Below are positions 38,600-51,200 of a DNA stretch of 64,000 nt, piece by piece. Made by a program: the position numbers and the translations under genes. Source of the stretch: Caprimulgus europaeus (taxonomy: Eukaryota > Chordata > Aves > Caprimulgiformes > Caprimulgidae); the NCBI GenBank assembly GCA_907165065.1, contig OU015528.1, positions 47,235,515 through 47,299,514 on the forward strand, given 5' to 3'. Position 1 is the stretch's first letter. Every line of letters starts with the position of its first letter. The notes under the pieces are model-generated. The model saw nothing but the letters and a program-made list of their open reading frames with translations. It ran no database searches and was not told the origin of the DNA.

Positions 38600-39280
38600 A
38601 ATTTAAATTTTCCAAAGCTAACTTAGAGGTAGAAATATTCTCCTCTGCTGTAGAGAGCTCCATACCAAGTTCATCACCATTATCCAATACACCAGAAATT
38701 GGAGTGCAGATCTTCCTATCTACTCTACAGGTACATGGGGTTAACTTACTGCATTGGCATATCATGTACTGCATGAGTACATCACCTGCCTTCCAAAAAT
38801 TAATAAAAAGAAAGTTAAATAAATACATAAGAAGCTGTAAGTATGACAGAAATGCAGGGAAGAGCAACATGCCCAATATTCGTTTCACAGAGAACATGGG
38901 ATTTGACTGTATCCAAAATCCCATATCATGCAGGACATCTGCAAATCCAGCACTGGCTGCAGAACCTTAGAAGACTGGAATGAGGGCTTTGCAGATAACA
39001 CAGCACTGAGCAGCAAGATCTTCTCTAGGCATAGATCTTGCAGGACTGGGACCCAATCACAGACTGATACTCACCAGCATAAATCTCCCATCATATTCCC
39101 CTTTCTGTATTTCTGGCTGCTTCCCTGTCCCTGTCGCAGCTGCTCAAGGAGCTGACTTCATCAGAATATGCTTTGTGAAGTGCTTTTCTGCTCCGTACAA
39201 TGCTTTTGCTTTATTTCTTTCAGTAAGTGCCAAACCACTGAAGAATGCCAAGGGTAGAGCTCTGAAAGTCAAGACCAAGT
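38600..39280. other. Intron sequence, no recognised feature
   Basis: Short chance frames only, such as 38704-38970 plus. Confidence 0.5.
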
Positions 39281-39284
39281 AAAG

Positions 39285-39460
39285 AGTAAGTATTTTTCTA
39301 TGGCATCATCAGCTGAAAAGTCTCAGGGCACCTCACAAACACAAAAGAAAGTGTGACTTTTGCTACAGCTGTATGGTGTACATGTCCATCATCCCAGCTC
39401 ACAGATTAACAGGTATGCCGAGTGACTTGCTCATGGGCTCTGACAAACCCTGTTACTAAG
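39285..39460 (-). repeat. Possible MIR-like relic, antisense
   Basis: GGGCACCTCACAAACACAAA is followed about 100 bp later by GATTAACAGGTATGCCGAGTG and ACTTGCTCATGGGCTCTGAC. The order mimics the antisense MIR body (GCRCTTTACAAAC, then TTAAGTGACTTGCCCA.GGTC). It is very diverged. Confidence 0.3.
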
Positions 39461-40845
39461 ACAGCCAACCCCAATCTGCCACACTCACAAGAAGCTACTG
39501 CCTCTACAGCAAGGCAGGAGATGTGTGCCTGCGTTTCAGACACTCCAGTTGACAGCCTGACATGCTGTCCTCAAACCAGCAATGAAGGTGGGTTTGCCAG
39601 ACCACTGAACTGCTGCAGTTACTGCTGCAGGCAGGGAAGGGGAAGGACTTTATTGACCAGAGCTGTTCATTAAATGAGTAAGAGCCAACGGAAAAGTCAG
39701 ATATGGGACACTGCTGACCTACCTCCTCTCTTTACCACAAGCCTAGTCTTTCCTGTAGCCCAAGACAGCACAGCTCCACTTGCCAACAGTGCTTCAGCCT
39801 TTGCTTTTAAAGGTGCTCTTCAGAGTTTACAGCAAGAACCTGTTTCTCTGATCCTAGGCTCTTGTCACTCTTTGAACTCCCTCTTAAAATTGCCCAGGAA
39901 CTAGCTGTGTCACTGGGACACACTCACTGTCATACAGGGAACTAAGCCAAAGTATTTCCTTCACAAACAGCCCTCCAAACAGGTATCACAAAAGAATAAA
40001 TTTAGAATGCTCAGCCATTCACCCAGAGAGACTGGAGCCACCAGCTGAGACACTGTGCAGATGCATGGCTCTGTTTCTTACCTGCACTTCTTCATTTCAC
40101 TTGGAAATGTGCTCAGTCTGAAAAGTAGATCAGGAAATATAATATTTCCAGGTATGGAATAACCTCCTAGCATCTGAAAATTTACTTTATACGAAAAATG
40201 TGCAGGATTTCTTAAGTTCAACTAGATGAGAAACACTGTGATAAGAGCTCTTGCTTCATGACATTTTTCTGTGTCTGTCAAAACGCAGAGATCTAGTACT
40301 GCAGAGATTTTTTTTTTAAAGCTAATTAAGCTATTTCAGATCTCAGAAAAGATTCACATTGAAGGGAAAAAAAACCAACAAAAAAACTCACACCCAGCTA
40401 ATCCACACTCTGCTGGTACTAGCTTCTCAATGCATTTTTTATAAGCATGCATTTCATCCACAGTCCCTCCATTGTAAAAGGCAGTATTCAAACATCCATA
40501 ATCAAAGAAGAAAACATAATTAAACAGGAATATTAACAAACATGTTCTGAACAAATAACCTGCAAGGAAAAAGCACCACATCCCTGGCTCATTTACAAAC
40601 TCAACCGCCTTTTAAAGACTATGAAGTCATTGGAAATCTTGCTGAAACAAGATCAGTTTTCTGGTGCTTGTATTGTCCCCTGATAAGTGGGTGTCTAATG
40701 TCATCCCTGGGTATCTATACTCATGGTAATTCCCCCACCCCCTCCTCGCCTCCTTGTCACCAAACACTTCAGCTTCTCCCTTCATATGGATCCCAATTTT
40801 CCCAGCTTCAGCTAAGGGCTCACTTTCTTCCAGATCTGCCTTTAG
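39461..40845. other. Intron sequence, no recognised feature
   Basis: Nothing recognised in this stretch; only short chance frames. Confidence 0.5.
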
Positions 40846-41090
40846 TGACTAAAGAGAATAATTGGCCCCTGTTCTCTCTTTAACAGTCCTTTACGGATTT
40901 GCAGACAGTTAGGTTTCCACCCACAGTTATCTTTCCTCTAGACTGAACACGCCTGGCTCTTTTAGCATTTCTTACAAGACTTAGTGTCTATTGTTCTCCA
41001 CCCTAGCCCGTTGCTCGCTCCCTCTCCAGCCTGCAAACTGTCTTTTTAAAAACACCACACCTTGACACGGATAGAACACTACACAATCAT
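40846..41090 (-). mobile_element. Old CR1 LINE fragment, related to the copy at 52.8 kb
   Basis: The plus strand carries GAGAATAATTGGCCCCTGTT, TTTGCAGACAGTTAGGTTTCC, TCTAGACTGAACACGCCTGG and, further on, a degraded counterpart of the CCCAGAACTGGACACAGTACTC stretch. It aligns by eye with 52817-53095 over its whole length. Both are antisense to the CR1 C-terminal coding region. Confidence 0.6.
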
Positions 41091-41540
41091 AGCCAAAAGG
41101 ATGGGGAGAAGCCATCTACAAATGGGTCCTGCAAATCAGAAGAGGAGGGCTCCTGCGAGAACACTGCATCCTTTCCCTCTTCTGGAGAATTTTGAACACT
41201 CCTTTCAGCAAAGCTCCCAGGGCTACTCTGGTTCAGAGACTGCCACTGCCTCTCTGGGAATGGTACTTTTGCCTCTGCTGCACTTCACAGTGGGACTGTG
41301 CTGTCTATTCAGCACTTCCCTTTGTTCAGTTTGCTGCTATTGTTTGGTTACAGCTACTTCTCCTTCGGTTCTGGTTAGGCTTCTACAGAACTCCCCTAGC
41401 AGTGCAGACTGGGCATCTAACCAACCACGACTCCAACAGCACTAAACAATTCCTTGCTCTCTTTCTCTCTCCTTGGTGTTTACATTCTTAAGCACACACT
41501 TTAAGGCAGTCATCACATCTCTCTTTTAATTGTCATTTGG
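41091..41540. other. Intron sequence between two CR1 relics
   Basis: The overlapping frames 41062-41445 and 41192-41491 have no recognisable similarity. Confidence 0.5.
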
Positions 41541-41544
41541 CCAA

Positions 41545-41990
41545 GCTAAATGTAATTAGTTACTTTAATCTTCCCTCTTAGATCAATTCCTCCAGCATCT
41601 TAATCATTTCTGTTGCTCCACTGAATTTGTTCTAATTCCCTACCACCTTTGGGGCACCAAGTTCTCCAGAAATGAACTCAATAGCCTAGGTACACTCAGA
41701 CCAAGCACATGAAGAAAATATGACTCGAAGCACGTAGAAAACATTTCCTTGCTCCGAGACGCAATAGTTCTGTTTATGCAATCCAGAAATCACATCAGCT
41801 TCTTTGCTGCCACATTGTATTGCAAGCCCATATCTCATTTGCTAACCAGTGTAACCCCAATGTCATTTCTGGCATTACTGCTTTCCAGGGGTGTACCTCT
41901 CATCTCTGCTTTCTTTCCGAGGGCAGTCTGATTTTAACTCCTACTATTCAATTTATTATCCACCCTGCTAATCCCCAAATCCTATTCTGA
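41545..41990 (-). mobile_element. Old CR1 LINE fragment, 3' region, antisense
   Basis: The plus strand shows ATCATTTCTGTTGCTCCACTG, GGGGCACCAAGTTCTCCAGAA, TCAGCTTCTTTGCTGCCACA and CATTTGCTAACCAGTGTAACC. These are antisense forms of CR1/L3 blocks encoding the post-RT region (FWAPxxK, then VAAKKANxIL). It is strongly decayed, with deletions. Confidence 0.5.
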
Positions 41991-42939
41991 GGTATGACTG
42001 CTTAGCCAGCTATATATCTCAAATCTCTTGATTTCCAACGGAAATACTCTCCCAAAGCAAAAGGCACGGGGTTTGTCATCAGAGCAAAGTCAACGCACAT
42101 CCCTATATTCACAAGACAATACAGATTTTTCACACGCCTATCTCCAGCATCAGTCCCTCACCAAAAACTGCCAGAGTTCCTGAAGGCTGCAGTTTGGCTC
42201 TGGCAGCATACCAACATTGTGCTGCTTTACATTGGGCCCTGCTGCTCTCAGAAAAAGCACAGGCCCTTGGAGACCCACGCATGACCCTGTGGGAACAACT
42301 GGGAGCACTGAGCAGCTGGCCAATTAAACTTTACCCAAACACACCGATGCTGGGGTGCAGTTCTGTACGCTGCCTTTCTCCGTACACACCCTCAAAGTAG
42401 GTATTGCATCTTCCTAATAACGTGTGCATCAGCTTCCTCCAAACAGTGTGTCAAAGGCTCCCTCCTCCTTCATCCCAATGAGATGAACCTGTCTATGAGA
42501 CATCACATTGGTGTACATGACTCCAGACGCAGCTTGAGCACTGGGCAGTCACAGATACAGGACTTTAGTGCAAATGGGTTTTCTTAGAATGCAGAAGAAA
42601 ACATCCTTCCCCCTCCTCCAAACCTTGTCCCTCCAAACTCTCCTCCAGATCTCTTCCCCTGCCTGCCTCCCTCACCTCCCTACCCCCCCCCTCAACCCTC
42701 TGGCCACCCTACAGACACCAGAGAGTCCAACAGCTCCCAGACTAGTTCAAAGGCACTGAGAGAGGGTGGCTTTGCCCCCCAACCACACCCATCGCCTGGA
42801 GGGCTGCCCTGACCCCAAGTTGAGAGCAATGGCATGAAGTCCAGCTGGGCTTGTCCAGCCTGGAGGAGAGGGGAAGAGGATAGGGGAGCAGGGGGAAGGA
42901 AGGTGGGGTACTGCAGGGTCAGGGATGGATGGAGAGCTA
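41991..42939. other. Intron sequence, C-rich in part
   Basis: 42600-42720 is C/T-rich, and 42770-42940 may still belong to the 5' side of the following CR1, but the similarity is too weak to claim. Confidence 0.45.
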
Positions 42940-42952
42940 GCCTGGGGCAGCA

Positions 42953-43778
42953 TTGATGCATCACCTCTGCAGCTGTTCAGTTCTGTGTGGGAGATGGTGC
43001 TCAACCAAGTCCTGGTTCCTGGAGTGTGTGGAAGACAAGTTCCTGACACAGCTGGTGAGGGAACAGACCAGGGAAGGTGCCTCACTGGACCTGCTATTCA
43101 CTAACAGAGAAGGACTAGTGGGTGAAGGGGTAGCTGGAGGCTGCCTCAGGTGCAGTGATCATGAAATTATAAGAGTTTTCTCTTCTTGGAGAATGCAGGA
43201 GAGGGGTCAGCAGGACTGCCACCTTGGACTTCAGGAGGGCTAACTTTGGCCTCTCCAAAGACCTGCTTGGAAGAATCCCATGGGCTAATGCTCTGGAGGA
43301 TAGGGGAGCCCAAGAGAGCTGGTTAATTTTCCAGCAACACTTCCTCCAAGCTCAAGATCACTGCAAACCTAAGAGTAAGAAAACTAGCAAAGGAGCCAGG
43401 AGGCCTGCATGGATAAGCAAGGAACTTCTGGAAAAGCTCAGTCAGAAGAAGGAAAGCCACAAAATGTGGAAAAAGGGCCTGGCCACTTAGGAGGAATATA
43501 GGGACACTGTCAGAGTATGCAGGGATGCAACAAGGAAGGCCAAGGCCTGCTTGGAATTAAATCTAGCAAGGGATGTCAAAGACAATAAGAAAGGCTTCTT
43601 CAAGTACCTCAGCAGCAAAAGGAAGACTAGGGAAAATGTGGGGCCACTGCTGAATGAGGTGGGTGCCCTGGTGATGGAGGATGCAGAGAAGGCAGAGGTG
43701 CTGAATGCCTTCTTTGCTTCAGTCTTTACTGCTGGCCCTCAGGAATCCCAGGCCCTGCAGGTAGGGGAGGAAGTCTGA
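42953..43778 (+). pseudogene. CR1 ORF2 endonuclease C-terminus and linker remnant
   Basis: Three broken frames are involved: 42953-43243 (FLECVEDKFLTQLVRE, LDLLFTNREGLVGEG, CSDHEIIR), 43224-43490 (DFRRANFGL, RRPAWISKELLEKL, MWKKGLAT) and 43551-43778 ([35 protein letters not shown]). They run in the canonical CR1 order directly upstream of the RT piece. SDHE is the end of the apurinic-type endonuclease fold; its N-terminal catalytic part is missing by truncation. Confidence 0.85.
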
Positions 43779-43874
43779 CAAGACGACAACTTTCCCTTGG
43801 TCAAGGAGGATCAGGTTAGGGACCTTTTCACTAAACTCAACACCCACAAATCTACAGGCTGAGGGAGCTGGCAG

Positions 43875-44858
43875 ATGTTACTGCAGAACCAACTCTCCAT
43901 CATCTTTGAAAGGTCATGGAGAATGGGAGAGGTGCCTGAGGTCTGGAGGAAAGCAAATATCACTCCAGTCTTCAAAAAGGGCAAGAAGGAGGACCCAGTA
44001 AACTACAGGCCAGTCAGCCTCACCTCCACCCCTGGGAAGGTGACAGAACAGTTCATTCTGGAGGCCATCTCTAAGCATGTAGAGGAAAAGAAGGTTATCA
44101 GGAATAGTCAACATGGATTTCCTAAGGGTAAATCATGTCTGACAAATTTGATAGCCTTCTGTGATGGCATGACTGGTTGGGTGGATGAAGGGAGAGCAGT
44201 GGATGTTGTCTACCTTGACTTTAGCAAGGTTTTTGACGCTGTCTCCCATAGCATCCTCACAGGTAAGCTTAGGAAGCGTGGGTTAGATGAGGGCACAGTG
44301 AGGTGGGTGAAGAACTGGTTCAATGGCAGAGCTCAGAGGGTTTTAATCAGCGGTGCAGAGTCTGGCTGGAGGCCTGTGGTTAGTGGTGTTCCTCAAAGGT
44401 CAGTACCTGGTCCAGTTCTATTCAATATATCCATCAGTGACTTGGATGAAGGGACTGAGTGTACCCTCAGCAAGTTTGCTGATGGTACTGAACAGGGAGA
44501 AATGGCTGATTCACCAGAAGGCTGTGCTGCCATTCAGCAAGATCTGGAGAGTTGGGCACAGAGGAACCTGATGAAGTTCAATAACGGCACCAGTACAGGT
44601 TGGGAAAGCAGCCGGAAAGCAGCCCTGCAGAGAAGGACCTGGGAGTACTGGTGGATGACCATGAGCCAACAATGTGCCCTTGTGGCCGAGAAGGCCAATG
44701 GTATCCTGGGGTGCATCAAGAAGAGTGTGAACAGCAGGTTGAAGGAAGTGATCCTCCCTCTGTACTCTGCCCTGGTGAGGCCACATCTAGAATATTGTGT
44801 CTGGTTCTGGGTCCCCCATTTCAAGAGAGAGAGGGAACTTCTGGAGAGAGTCCAGTGA
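43875..44858 (+). pseudogene. CR1 ORF2 reverse transcriptase remnant
   Basis: A 327-codon open frame holds most RT blocks: WRKANITPVFKKGKKEDPVNYRPVSLTS, QHGFPKGKSCLTNLI, VVYLDFSKVFDAVSH (first catalytic Asp in YLDF), SGVPQRSVPGPVLFNI and LSKFADGTE. In the catalytic FADD box the second Asp codon is GGT, giving FADG (44475-44486), and PQGS has become PQRS, so the enzyme would be dead even without the frameshifts. The frame begins after a stop at 43863, so its first Met is not a real start. The normal protein is the LINE polymerase for target-primed reverse transcription. Confidence 0.92.
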
Positions 44859-45207
44859 GGGCTACAAAGATGACTAAGGGGCTGGAGCACCTTTCTTATG
44901 TGGAAAGATCAAGAAAGCTGGGTCTGTTTAGCCTAGAGAAGAGAAGACTGAGAGGGGAACTTATTAATGTTTATAAATATCTAAAGAGCAGGTGTCAAGA
45001 GGATGGGGACAGACTCTTTTCATTGATAGGATAAAGGGCAACAGGCAAAAGCTGGAACACAGGAGGTTCTACTTAAACACGAGGAAAAACTTCTTTACTG
45101 TGAGGGTGACAGAGCACTGGAACAGGCTGCCCAGAAAGGTTGTGGAGTCTCCTTCTCTGGAGATATTCAAAACCCACTTGGATGCAGTCCTGTGCAGCTT
45201 TCTCTAG
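44859..45207 (+). pseudogene. CR1 ORF2 C-terminal tail remnant
   Basis: Frame-shifted continuation: [40 protein letters not shown], then [40 protein letters not shown]. This is the normal end of CR1 ORF2, reached here only through two further frameshifts. Confidence 0.85.
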
Positions 45208-45283
45208 ATGAACCTGCTTTGGCAGGGGGGTTGGACTAGGTGATCTCCAGAGGTGCCTTCCAACCCCTACCATTCTGTGATTC

Positions 45284-48200
45284 CACTAGCCACATGACAA
45301 CTGCAGCTCAGCAGTGTCTAAACGGAGTGGGTCGGGGTCCTTGCAACTGTGCCTCTGGCTGTGCCTACTCCCCCTCTGCTCTGGGCCTGGGTGAAAGGAG
45401 GCACACCTACCCACACCCAGAAAGCTGCAGCATCAGTTTCCCTCTCCCCAGAAAACAGGGGAAAATAAAGCACTGGCTACTCCCTTTTACTCTCTTCCGT
45501 GCATATGTACTGTTAGTGGGGGTAAATTTACGAGTCAGCTCTCTCAGTTCCTCATGGTCCACACTTTCCCAGGACCAGAATGCAATTTACTGCCAATGAA
45601 AGTCCAGTGAGGTGTACAAATCTGCCCTCCTGCCACCACCTATTCTCAAAACTCATGTCAGCCCACTTTCTCCTCACCAGCAGGAAAAGGTCTTCTGTCT
45701 AACTTTTCAGTCTCACACCAACAGAAAGAAGTGAGGCAAGAGGCTTAGCACAACTCAAGTCATTTGAAAAGCCACAATGTGCATATATTTATGAGAGTGT
45801 TTAGCACCACCACAAATATCCTCACTACAATTACAGGATCAGTTTGAGCAGAGGGAGAACAAAGCGGGCTGAATAAAAGTACAAAACTCCTGAATACTTA
45901 TCCTTTGGATGTTTAGAAAATGTGACACGGTGCACATGCACACATATACCTCTTCCACCTCTCCACTTTGCACTTACTTGAAGCCCATGGGTCCTCCTTG
46001 CAGGAGGCTAGTCCACAAGATCTTGAGATCCTTTTAGCCTGAAAAGGAAGACCAGACCTATGCATACATCTAGAGGAAAGGAACTCCAGCCAAACCACCT
46101 GATCATATCTCCTGGCACAGACCAAGGATGGGCATTTTCTGCCAAATGCTGATCAGCATATACTAGACCAGCGCAGCCGGGATGGAGAAGGTCAGCCTGG
46201 CTTCAGCCAACTTGGCGCTGACCATGTACAAGAAAATTCTTAGCATGGCTCTTACCATCTTGCTGTAGCAAGCAATGAGACAATTCTCAATTAAATCTTC
46301 TCCAAGCCCTCCAGTTTTGCACCAAGGAACACCACCCATTCAGTGCACTGCAAGCAATGCTCAAGGTTGTATGTCTGTTCTCCAGCATGTTCTTCTATTT
46401 ACTGGTATGAATGTATCATGTTTCATTTCCAGCTATATTAAGAGGCACAGCTTAACCTGCTGCTTCTAAGTGATATTTGCCTTCTCTTTACATTGCTATG
46501 CTGATCTTTCATTGAACAGACTATCTTCTGATGCTTTTATCCAAGTTCTGTACTTCTTTAGATGCTGCGATAAATGTGGCATTAGTAAAGCCAAGGTTCA
46601 AGTTAAGTCTTTTGCATATTAACTTCTCTAAACCCTAGGCTTCACCTAAAGAATTGATTTGTCATAACCAGGAGGAGCATTGGACCAAACACTGTCTTTC
46701 TGCTATCTTCAAGTTCACAAAATATTTAGACATTCTATAATATAGGAAATTATGAGTTTTAAAGGGAATTTAGGCATTTAACTCTTTCTTTTTTCTCTTC
46801 CTTGGGATCTTCGACAGTAAAAATCAAGTTCTCTGATTTTCCATCAAGTTTTGTTCTGCAACTTTTAAACCATTGTTTTATATTACTCTTTCAAAGTAAT
46901 TCAGATTATGAGAAAATACCATGGCTTTAAAAGTCTCAAATTCTGTTCAAACGGAATTTTCAGCTATGCCAAATACAGCCATTTTGAGCAGTTCTTATCA
47001 GAGAGTCATTGATTTTTCTCCTTCAGGCACAGCCCATAAGGATTTGGGGGAGGAAACCTGACACAACTTAATCTGATCCCAAAACTGAATGTCAATCAGA
47101 TACTATACTTATTGCTGTTTTATACTGCAGGAGAAGTAATACATTAGGTGACCAAGAAAACACCTGAAAAGTTATACAGCAAAAGAAATGTTGATGAATC
47201 TGCCAGTATCCTTAAAAATCACATAATTTAATATTATTAAAAAACAAAGAAATAATCAAATACAAAGTAAAATAATAACACCCATTGTATGCAGTTAACA
47301 CCAAGGGTTTATGCAGCATTCATTGCAGGCATCAAACTAGGAACCTAGACAGTACCTCAATAGGTCTTTAAGATGTTCCTCAGATGACAAAAGTGAACAA
47401 GTTTATAAAAATAATACTTTGAAGTGAAGCTGATTCAAATAAATATTGCAAGCTATTGATACTCATACCACAGAGCAGACACCCAAAGCTGATCCAATCC
47501 TCACCACAGCCGATGCCAAGATTCTGCCCGACAGAAGGAACAGTGGATCCGGCCTCTGGGCTGCAGCTGAACCCTTGTGTAGGTACACATAATAATTTGT
47601 CCTGCCACAGCTGCCGAGAAGACCATCATGTCAGAGAAGATACATGGATTTCTCTATTACCCTGTGCACCTAAAAAGACACAGTTAGACTGCCAGGGCAA
47701 ACCTTCTCTCTAACCTTTGGTTTTCTTCGATTTTTAAGCTTCATCATGCAAGCAATATTTTCTTATTAAACATTTTCCTTGGTGGAAATGGGCAATGCTT
47801 CTAAACGCATGCAGGCAAAGACATAAGGATATATAATTAAATGTCATTCTTACACCAGTTCCCTCCTGGGACACAGTGGCTACAGAAAAGGCAAGCTCTG
47901 GCCATCTCTCCTTAGTCTTCCTGCAGCATCCTGAGGGACAGTTCTCTGTGGGGTGCCAAGGACCAGCCCTGTGATAGCTGGTCATGTCAACGGACCTCAT
48001 GTGCCAACTTGCCACTCTCTGGCTTGAAATTAAAGTCTGAAAAGTACAGGGTTTGTGTCTGGGCTGAGCTACATGGACATTAATGTTTCCTGCAAATTCA
48101 GATCATGTTGGGAACCATTTACATCAGATCCGGACTGAGGGATCTTCAGGTCTTCATGTTCAAAAAGAGATGGACTGTGAGGTAGTCAGTTTTCTCACAG

Positions 48201-51200
48201 TGGAAAACTACAAGGCAGAGGACTAGGGATTAAAGACTTTTGATTCATCCTCAATCATGACTGTTTTCCAAACTGGGTGGTGAAAGAGGGATAATTTAAT
48301 ACATCTCCTGTCTCTTCCAGGTCCCAACCCTGTACATCCTTAACACGCGTGCACACAGAACAAAAGAAAAACTTGAAAGCCTTTAGGAAGCTCGCTTGTA
48401 TAGGCTGCCTTTATAGTCAATAAGGATTATCTTCTCCAGAGGGCAAGCTGGAGCACATCCATTGGGTTCCTGCTCTACACTACCCTTTGAAGGACCCCCT
48501 TTTTTTCCATTGACTCCCTGGAGATCCTCTGGAAACAAGTCTCCCACAGATAGTGTTAGTTTCTGGAAACATTCTCCTTTCCATATAAAAGTCAAACATC
48601 TCGCAAAGCTTACAAAAGCAAATGTATAATGAACAATGAGAGGGGATTTACTGAGGGATACAAACTGTAGGAATGAAAATCCCAAGTGATTTTAAAGATC
48701 TGGAGATGACTAAAGAGCTGCCTGCACATTATAGAAAATGATAAAAATTTTCATTGAAGCAATAACTCTGGTTTCCTGTCACAAAGTCTCTTTAGTTCTC
48801 ATCCCTCATCCTTTGTTTAAGACCTTGAGGATTCAGGTCTTTGTTCCCTGGGAATTCATCTCCTCCCGCCACTTTTCTCCCACTTGGGGTCAGCAGCGGA
48901 GCTGGACACTAAACGAAACATTTTATAGTCACTGGGAAATACAAATGCAGAACAAGAACAAACCTGCCCTGCCTAATTTGTAGGGAGAATTAGCTCCCAT
49001 GTCTTCTCTATCTCAGAGGACTCCACGTCCTCTGGGCTACGGGCCTGCTTCACCATTTCTTTCATGCTGAAGTCATTTCCCTTTATATATGTAATTACTT
49101 TGTATCAGGCCAAAGAAACAAACTACCTCTACAGCCCAGTCGTTAGAGCACTCCCTTTCCAGCACAATGAGTAGGCATTTATATAAACTAGAACAGCTCC
49201 AACTGGAAAAGGTCCAACTGAGAAAGCATTACTGCAGAGGACCCAGTAGTCTGGGCCCTCATGTTGGCTAGGACAGCCTCAGGACAAGTCCCCACTCCAA
49301 AGTATGCAGAATAGGAATGCGTCACCCAAAACCCAGTCACTTTTCTGCTTACCACGCTGCTGGCTATTCTGGGCTTTTCTCTGCTTTTTCATGAAAAACA
49401 TATCAAATGTTCCAATTAATTTCAGTGCAGAACTAGCAAAATCTATGAAATTAATTATTTTTTTGTGGGGCAGTAAACCCGTTTTCTGCCACGTTCACCC
49501 TGATACAAGCCTCTCCTGTCAAAAACCTTAATCACCATCTCTAATGTCAAAAGCTGAAGTCAGGGATCTTTCCAACAAGCTGTGAACAAGGAACATTATT
49601 TCACTGCAATGTCTGAACAACAAAAAAAAAGTATGAGTATTGAGGTGAGGTACGTTGTTAACCAACAATCATCTCCTATTGTGTGTCTCCGGGTTTCTGA
49701 AAGTTATTCCTCCCTCCAGTAAAAAGAAAAATTGCACAGAAAGGATTGTTCATGTAAGACACCTGCTGTGGGCATCCAGCTTCTGCTTCAGAGAGCGCCA
49801 AGACACAGCCACTCAGCTCCTGCAAAGTTATCTGAGCCCTGAAGTTCAGAGAGCCTTTTAGCCCCTTTACTCCACATTGAAATGGTGCAAATTAAAAGTG
49901 GATAAAGCATAATCCTTACAGCTTGCAAACTTTCAAACCAGGGATTCAGAGGGAGCTTTCTGCAAGAGTCACTACATCTTTCAAGGCAGCCATCCCACAG
50001 CTATCCTATTTTTCTAAGCTACTTAGTTTACATCTCCTCCTTTGTAGGGTATAGGCCCCCCACCATTTAATGAAACAATTGCAATGTCTTCTCTGAGATT
50101 CCATTTATGCTTTTGTGGCATTTACCACTTTGTTACTTCCAGATGGAGTCTTAAAAGCTTCCTCCCAGAACACTCAAATATGTAGTACCTCAAACCACAT
50201 CCAAGCTGCTTTTATGATTTGGTTTTCAACATTTCAGGACACTATCTTTGCAATTTTAATTATATATAATACCTTTTCAGTAATAAATCAGAGGGTAATT
50301 TCAAGTTGCACAAAAAACATGGAGAGGTGAAGACAAGAGACTGTGAGAACAGATTATGTCATTCTGTCGCTTTCATTAGACTCTCCCTTGGGGATTGTCA
50401 GCCTCTGATGTTTCAGCTTGCCTCTGCTGAAACACGTCTGACATGAGGGAATCTCCCCCAAGATGCTTAGGCCACTGACTACAGCAGCCAGGGATAACAG
50501 AGAATTATAGAGGAGGGGAGAGAGGGGTGCAACGATATGCAGATCCTTCCCGCATGCTTTCCACGCAAGCGTAAACCTACACGCAAGTAGCCGTGAGCTA
50601 GCGCATTTTTGTGCATTTCCTCTGCCACAACACACTTCAAATGCATTTCTCAGCAGAATCGTGTGACAGAAATTCCCCAGCACATCAGTCATGTGCAGTT
50701 AATTAACATCCTGGTTTACCTAGCACCAAGATTCACAGCAGTGACCCTTTCTCCATCCTCCTCCTGGAGTGACTGGCAGCATCTCCACACCTTTCTATGC
50801 AGCAGTGGAGCCACTCTTCTCACTGCACAGGCTTCAGATGCACCTGCCTCCAGATGCTGTGAAGATTTAGGGTTGCCCTTGGAATCAGAGACACCTAGCA
50901 GATCTTCTGCAATTAATTTCCAGGTGGTATTCATTCAGAGACTTCACCTTTCATGTTCCAAATATCCACTGTGTACCCCCAGCTGGGGATGCTGGAGTAT
51001 CAGAGGTCCCATGTGACAGGGGGAAACCACAGTGCCTTGCTGTGGCAGACTAAACCCTCTCACCTACTCATATCCCACTGTGTCCTGTTCATGGCCCACA
51101 GCTGGAGGCATTGCAGGGCCACTTGCTGTCTTCAGCTGTCATTAGGCTATTATGCCTATCACCTGAAAACAATTTTCTGTTCATTAAGCAATCAGCTGTG

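Larger units (their letters stand above)
42940..45283 (+). mobile_element. CR1 LINE, 5'-truncated, about 2.3 kb
   Basis: The copy covers the end of the endonuclease domain (WFLECVEDKFLTQLVREQTREGASLDLLFTN from about 43010, then the SDHE motif), the linker, the full reverse transcriptase and the C-terminal region to a 3'UTR ending GGACTAGGTGATCTCCAGAGG, then CCTTCCAACCCCTACCATTC. The reading frame shifts at about 43230, 44595, 44663, 44858 and 44990, and stops lie at about 43490, 43778 and 43863. It is therefore inactive. Its sense is opposite to GRIN2B. Confidence 0.95.

Noticed and set aside
43875..44858. Functional host-domesticated reverse transcriptase
   Set aside because: Catalytic FADD is FADG, multiple frameshifts and stops surround it, and it joins seamlessly to a normal CR1 3' end.
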